Assembly: GCA_030592355.1 (NCBI GenBank)
Contig: JAUVJE010000073.1
Coordinates: 1 to 10,488, forward strand
From: Clostridia bacterium
Lineage (GTDB): Bacteria > Bacillota > Clostridia > DUPQ01
Direction: 5' to 3'
Length of the DNA stretch: 10,488 nucleotides
Shown: in pieces, positions 6,641 through 10,488 of the stretch
Layout: every line of letters starts with the position of its first letter
Position numbering within the stretch: position 1 is the stretch's first letter
Notes under the pieces: model-generated
Databases searched by the model: none
The model's input: only the letters and a program-made list of their open reading frames with translations
What the model was told of the DNA's origin: nothing
Made by a program: the position numbers and the translations under genes

Positions 6641-7122
6641 TATTTCGGATATCCGATTTTATCTAGTATTTTCTTCTGTTTAGAAATCATGTGTTTTTCT
6701 TCTTCTTCGTTTTCGTGGTCAAATCCAAGCAAATGCAGCATACCGTGGCATGTTAGAAACGCTACTTCCCGCTCTATGGAATGACCATATTCTTCCGCCT
6801 GAACAGCCGCTCTGTCCATGGATATGATTATGTCTCCCAGGAGCACAAACCCCGTTTCCATGTCTCTGTCAAGATCTGAAAACTCGATTTTACCGTTATC
6901 AGCAGTCAACAGAGGGAATGACAGCACATCTGTAGGTCTGTCGATTTTCCTGTATTTACTGTTGAATTTCCTTATTTGGTCATCACCAGTTAAACGAACC
7001 CCTGCATATAAACTCTCTTCATATCCAAGGGCACACTCTTTGCACACCACCTCAATTATATTTTCTATGCCGTCGGCGGTTATAATCGCTTCATCGGCTT
7101 CTATGTCAATCTTCAACGCCAT
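6640..7122 (-). CDS. ybeY: Endoribonuclease YbeY (rRNA maturation factor)
   Basis: A 160-residue zinc-dependent endoribonuclease needed for 16S rRNA 3'-end maturation and ribosome quality control. The signature HGMLHLLGFDH (126-136) supplies the three histidine zinc ligands H126, H130 and H136. Upstream are the conserved RPTDVLSFP (62-70) and LLGDIIIS (94-101) blocks. Length is normal. Start ATG has GGAGGG eight bases upstream inside the end of pgpH, which it overlaps by 17 bases, so translation is probably coupled. PhoH and Era, encoded in the same operon, are known or proposed partners of YbeY in RNA metabolism. Confidence 0.97.
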   Translation of the reverse strand: MALKIDIEADEAIITADGIENIIEVVCKECALGYEESLYAGVRLTGDDQIRKFNSKYRKIDRPTDVLSFPLLTADNGKIEFSDLDRDMETGFVLLGDIIISMDRAAVQAEEYGHSIEREVAFLTCHGMLHLLGFDHENEEEEKHMISKQKKILDKIGYPK

Positions 7123-9211
7123 TTGCTATTCCCTCCGGTGGTTCGGGATAATCAATTCTCTTGTGAAAATATCCCCCGAATACACGCATAAACGCATTTG
7201 ATATATCGTCAAAATCTTTAAGTGTTAAATCACACAGGGCGAACTGACCGTCATCCAGTTTGTCTTTTATAACTTTTCTTATGATACCTTCAACTTCACC
7301 TTTGGAAATATCCCCCCGGGACCTTACGGTTGCTTCAACGGAATCAGCAAGCATTACCACGGCAGACTCTTTGCTTCTGGGTTTTGGCCCCGCATATCTG
7401 AAAGCATCCGGATTCACTTCCCCGCCGTTAAGTTCAAGCGCCTTATTGTAAAAAAATCTTACCTTTGTGGTTCCGTGATGTTCGTTAATAATATCTCTGA
7501 TTGCATGGGGCAATTTATATTTTTTAGCAATTTCATCGCCTTCTTTGGTATGGCTGGTTATTACGAGTTTGCTGAGCTCGGGTTTCATTTTGTTATGGGG
7601 GTTCTCTTCAAGCCCCTGGTTTTCTCTGTAAAATATAGGTCTGCTCATTTTACCTATGTCATGATAGTAGGCGCCCACTCTGGCAAGAAGCCCGTTTGCA
7701 CCTATTTCATTGGCGGCTTCCTCTGAAAGATTGCCTACCATAAGGCTGTGGTGGTAGGTCCCGGGAGCCTCCATGAGCAAGCGTTTAAGAAGCGGTCTGT
7801 TGGGATTTGCAAGTTCCATCAGCTTAAATGGTGTAATTATGTTGAATACTGATTCAAATAAAGGCAGTAATCCCAGCACCAGTATTACAGAAACCATTCC
7901 ATTGACAAATAGCGCTAGCATATCATTAATGATACTTCTGACACTGCCGTTGATTGCCAAAGTGGAAACAAGCAGCAAACCGGCGATAAATCCGCCTATT
8001 ACAATGCCAGACATCAATAACTTTAACCGCACGTTTATTCTCTTGGCAAAAAATGCTGCCAGCGTTCCGCCTGAAATTAAAATAGCAAGATATGTTATAT
8101 CCGCACGATATATGAAAGTCAGGAAAATTGCCGACATGGCTCCAACTATTACAGCCATATTCTCATCTACCAATATTGCTATGAGAATCGGCAGCATGAA
8201 AACAGGGATATAAAGCATCAGATCTTTTGGCGACAGAAATACAAATGCGAAAAGTATAATCAGCAGAAAGCAGATGACAATAATATGGCGCTTGGTATAC
8301 TTTTTATTCTTTGAAAACAAAACTCTAAAGACAATTACAGGTACCATTAACAGAAGCAGTAAAAGGGTTATTCCTATAAAAATTCTTTCATTGAATTGCT
8401 GTGTGCCTGACAAGTCCATGCTTTTTAAAATTCTGACGGTATTCTCATCGGCAATTTCATCTTTTGCTATTATCAGACTGTCTTTTTCAATTACTATTTC
8501 GTGGTTTTCAATAATGTTGTTTTTTGCTGCATCCTTTGCAACAGCTGTTTCTTCAGCATTTACAACACTGTTGATTCGTAGGAATGAATTGGCGATATTC
8601 CTGCTCAATTTATTCATATTTTCTTCCAATATTGAGTATCTGGTATTTTCATTATACTCATCGAGCAGTTTATCGAAGTTCGATTCAAAGACATCTTTGT
8701 TCTGCACAGATGAAAAATTTGACGTAACTACGGATTTGAAATTTGCATACCGGGCATCTGAATAGCCAAAAAGCAGTAGAGTTGCCGTCGTGCTATTCAT
8801 CGGAATTCCTTTTTTCCCACTCATCATAATATATGAACTCACCTTGCCGTTGAGATAAGTAGTGAAGTCTGCTGTCTGAAGCTGGTTCAGGGCAATGTCG
8901 GCACGGTATTTATCGGTATAGTCAAAGAATAATGCCAAATCCTCAAAAGCCGAGAAAGTGGTGTCGTATCTTTGTATAAGTACTGGAGGCATTTCGTCTG
9001 CGGTTTTATCAGCAAGGGCGATTGTCCCTTCTTCGTCATAAAAATCATAAGGGGCATAAATATTCACTAACGCTGTATTATTATCATCCAGCGTCTTATT
9101 AAAAGGAATCATCTTAAAATATGCGCTAAAAGCAAGCAAAGCAATCGTCACAAAAACTATCAACGCCGAGAAAATATTGTTCTTGGTAAAAAGCTGTTTG
9201 AACTTCTTCAT
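7106..9211 (-). CDS. pgpH: 7TM-HD membrane phosphohydrolase, cyclic-di-AMP phosphodiesterase PgpH (YqfF)
   Basis: A 701-residue integral membrane protein that degrades the second messenger c-di-AMP. One N-terminal membrane helix (about 13-33) leads to a large extracellular 7TMR-HDED domain (about 45-272). A block of about seven hydrophobic helices follows (about 276-455), then a cytoplasmic HD domain (about 480-680). The HD metal-binding residues are visible: H488 region in TYHHSLM, H517-D518 in YYHDIGKM, H554 in TSHTKEG, H578-H579 in NEHHG and D623 in MLADSVEA. Domain order and length match Listeria/Bacillus PgpH. Only one base separates its ATG from the phoH stop, with AAAGG in the phoH tail as ribosome site. 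It overlaps ybeY by 17 bases. Confidence 0.96.
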   Translation of the reverse strand: MKKFKQLFTKNNIFSALIVFVTIALLAFSAYFKMIPFNKTLDDNNTALVNIYAPYDFYDEEGTIALADKTADEMPPVLIQRYDTTFSAFEDLALFFDYTDKYRADIALNQLQTADFTTYLNGKVSSYIMMSGKKGIPMNSTTATLLLFGYSDARYANFKSVVTSNFSSVQNKDVFESNFDKLLDEYNENTRYSILEENMNKLSRNIANSFLRINSVVNAEETAVAKDAAKNNIIENHEIVIEKDSLIIAKDEIADENTVRILKSMDLSGTQQFNERIFIGITLLLLLLMVPVIVFRVLFSKNKKYTKRHIIVICFLLIILFAFVFLSPKDLMLYIPVFMLPILIAILVDENMAVIVGAMSAIFLTFIYRADITYLAILISGGTLAAFFAKRINVRLKLLMSGIVIGGFIAGLLLVSTLAINGSVRSIINDMLALFVNGMVSVILVLGLLPLFESVFNIITPFKLMELANPNRPLLKRLLMEAPGTYHHSLMVGNLSEEAANEIGANGLLARVGAYYHDIGKMSRPIFYRENQGLEENPHNKMKPELSKLVITSHTKEGDEIAKKYKLPHAIRDIINEHHGTTKVRFFYNKALELNGGEVNPDAFRYAGPKPRSKESAVVMLADSVEATVRSRGDISKGEVEGIIRKVIKDKLDDGQFALCDLTLKDFDDISNAFMRVFGGYFHKRIDYPEPPEGIANGVED

Positions 9212-9212
9212 T

Positions 9213-10178
9213 CTAACCTTTCTTCACCCGGTTGTTTTCATACTTATCATAAGCCTTTATGATTTTTTGCACAAGTTCATGTCTGACAACATCTTTTTCA
9301 GTCAGATAGGAAAAAGCAATGCCTTTTATGTTCTTCATGATTTTTTCAGATTCTTTTAAGCCGGACTTCTTGTCCCTCGGCAAGTCTATCTGAGTAACAT
9401 CGCCTGTAACAACCACTTTGGAACTAAATCCCATCCTTGTCAGGAACATCTTCATCTGTTCTTTTGTTGTATTCTGCGCTTCATCAAGAATAATGAAAGA
9501 ATCATCGAGGGTGCGGCCTCTCATATATGCCAACGGCACAATTTCTATCAAGCCCTTCTCACGATTCCTATAAAAAGCCTCCGGCCCCATTATTTCATAC
9601 ATAGCATCATGAAGCGGACGCAGATACGGGTCGATTTTGCTCTGCAGGTCTCCCGGAAGGAATCCCAGCTTTTCACCAGCTTCAACCGCAGGTCTGGTCA
9701 AAATAATACGGTTTACCTTATCAGATCGAAATGCCGTAATGGCCATGGCCACGGCAAGAAACGTCTTACCTGTTCCGGCCGGTCCGATTCCAAATACTAT
9801 ATCGTTTTTTTTCATGCTTTCCACATAACTTTTCTGACCGAAAGTCTTGGACTTTATTGGTTTTCCATTGGCGTTAAGGCAGACATAGTCAACCGGGTAT
9901 TCGCCCTTGCCCATAACCCCCTCTGCAATAAGCGTAGCCAGGTAAGTGGTGTTATGCTTTGTGATTTGGTCTCCGTCACGGGCAATCCGCATAAGTTTTT
10001 CAATGAGCTCTACGGTCTTTTGAACATTATTCTCATCGCCTATTATCTTAATCTCGGTTCCCCTGGGCACGACGCTAACGGTCAGGATACTCTCTATCGC
10101 CTTAACATTTTCATCCTGACTCCCGAACAAATTCATAACATGGTCTATGTTGTCAAATTCAATTACTTTTTCCATCAT
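9213..10178 (-). CDS. phoH: PhoH-family P-loop ATPase
   Basis: A 321-residue cytoplasmic ATPase of the PhoH (YbeZ/PhoL) family, linked to RNA metabolism together with YbeY. An N-terminal KH-like segment (about 10-65, with LFGSQDENVKAIE) precedes the P-loop domain. Walker A is GPAGTGKT (132-139) and Walker B is IILDEAQN (229-236). The family blocks TRPAVEAGEKLGFLPGDL (161-178), YMRGRTLDDSF (218-228) and VTGDVTQIDLP (257-267) are all intact. Two adjacent ATG codons occur; AAAGGA lies 7 bases before the first (10178) and 10 before the second (10175), so either works. It is first in its operon, behind a good promoter. In many Firmicutes yqfD lies upstream; here a toxin gene does. Confidence 0.97.
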   Translation of the reverse strand: MMEKVIEFDNIDHVMNLFGSQDENVKAIESILTVSVVPRGTEIKIIGDENNVQKTVELIEKLMRIARDGDQITKHNTTYLATLIAEGVMGKGEYPVDYVCLNANGKPIKSKTFGQKSYVESMKKNDIVFGIGPAGTGKTFLAVAMAITAFRSDKVNRIILTRPAVEAGEKLGFLPGDLQSKIDPYLRPLHDAMYEIMGPEAFYRNREKGLIEIVPLAYMRGRTLDDSFIILDEAQNTTKEQMKMFLTRMGFSSKVVVTGDVTQIDLPRDKKSGLKESEKIMKNIKGIAFSYLTEKDVVRHELVQKIIKAYDKYENNRVKKG

Positions 10179-10214
10179 TCTGCGGTCCTTTCAATCTCAT
10201 TTCGCCGCTGTGAC

Positions 10215-10243
10215 ATTATATTACAGATGCATTGTATTGGCAA
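10215..10243 (-). promoter_or_regulatory. Sigma-A-type promoter of the phoH operon
   Basis: On the minus strand, -35 TTGCCA (10243-10238, 5 of 6 consensus) and a perfect -10 TATAAT (10220-10215) are separated by 17 bases. The expected start near 10208 leaves a leader of about 30 bases with the AAAGGA ribosome site. It would drive phoH-pgpH-ybeY-cdd-era-recO. Confidence 0.7.
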
Positions 10244-10260
10244 TTGAATGAACTGGTTAT

Positions 10261-10278
10261 AGATGAATATTATCATCT
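10261..10278. repeat. AT-rich inverted repeat after the toxin gene
   Basis: AGATGA and TCATCT form a 6-bp stem around a 6-base AT loop, five bases beyond the toxin stop. On the plus strand it is followed by TTTTT, but no plus-strand gene precedes it. On the minus strand there is no T-run, so it is at best a weak terminator. Its role is unknown. Confidence 0.25.
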
Positions 10279-10283
10279 TTTTA

Positions 10284-10488
10284 TCAGTGTGCTTTTTCTA
10301 AGGCATTGTGGTTACCAACAGTCAGCAGAATGATTATTCTTTCAGTTTCGTATGTCCACAGAAAGCGATGTTTACTGTTTATCCTGCTTTCAAAAACTTT
10401 CAAGTCATAATGACCTGAAGCAGAATAATTTACTTCAGTATGTAACGAATTATGTTTTGGATTATTAACCAATAGCTTAAGCTTTGCC
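10284..10488 (-). CDS. RelE/ParE-superfamily toxin, C-terminal part (5' end outside window)
   Basis: The last 67 residues of a small protein are visible. The frame stays open to the right edge, so the gene starts outside the window; a TTG at 10472 is probably an internal leucine codon. The pattern NPKHNSLHTE, then FESRINSKHRFLWTYE and finally IILLTVGNH matches the C-terminal half of RelE/ParE-fold toxins of type II toxin-antitoxin systems, where the conserved end reads roughly R-hydrophobic-x(4)-R-hydrophobic ... I-hydrophobic-x-V-GNH. Such toxins usually inhibit translation or gyrase, and are neutralised by a small antitoxin encoded next to them. No antitoxin lies downstream, so it should lie upstream outside the window. 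Its catalytic activity and intactness cannot be judged from this part. Confidence 0.7.
   Translation of the reverse strand, partial: AKLKLLVNNPKHNSLHTEVNYSASGHYDLKVFESRINSKHRFLWTYETERIIILLTVGNHNALEKAH

Noticed and set aside
9609..10247. Plus-strand open frame of 212 codons opposite phoH
   Set aside because: It is a shadow of phoH, whose Walker motifs are unambiguous; no family resemblance and no operon context.
10261..10282. Terminator-like hairpin with T-run on the plus strand
   Set aside because: The stem is short and AT-rich, and no plus-strand gene precedes it. It was kept only as a low-confidence repeat.

Overview
All supportable genes in this window lie on the minus strand, so it reads from right to left. 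The gene set, the order of the housekeeping block, the Shine-Dalgarno sequences (GGAGG-type) and the sigma-A-like promoters suggest a moderate-GC Gram-positive bacterium of the Bacillota, most likely a Clostridia-type organism. This assignment is inferred from gene order and is not proven.

Right edge (10488 to 10284): the 3' part of a RelE/ParE-type toxin gene whose 5' end lies outside the window. Next, behind a good promoter (TTGCCA-17-TATAAT at 10243-10215), is the conserved Firmicute block phoH - pgpH (yqfF) - ybeY - cdd - era - recO (10178 to 4623). Its genes overlap or are a few bases apart, so it is probably one transcript. It combines RNA metabolism and ribosome maturation (PhoH, YbeY, Era), cyclic-di-AMP turnover (PgpH), pyrimidine salvage (Cdd) and recombinational repair (RecO). 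dgkA, which sits between ybeY and cdd in Bacillus subtilis, is absent. A D-2-hydroxyacid dehydrogenase gene follows recO after 15 bases.

Left third (3524 to 1): after a 93-base gap with a short hairpin and a TG-extended perfect -10 box, a second tightly packed operon begins. It encodes a GNAT acetyltransferase, a GmhA-like SIS isomerase, a HAD phosphatase, a conserved protein of unknown function and a PfkB-family kinase resembling the heptose-7-phosphate kinase part of HldE. The kinase runs off the left edge. Isomerase, kinase and phosphatase are the activity classes used to make activated heptose from sedoheptulose 7-phosphate. The operon therefore probably makes or processes a heptose-like sugar phosphate, perhaps for a cell-surface glycan. 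The conserved unknown protein embedded in it is the most interesting item in the window. No RNA genes, insertion sequences or CRISPR arrays were seen, and no gene-free stretch exceeds about 105 bases.
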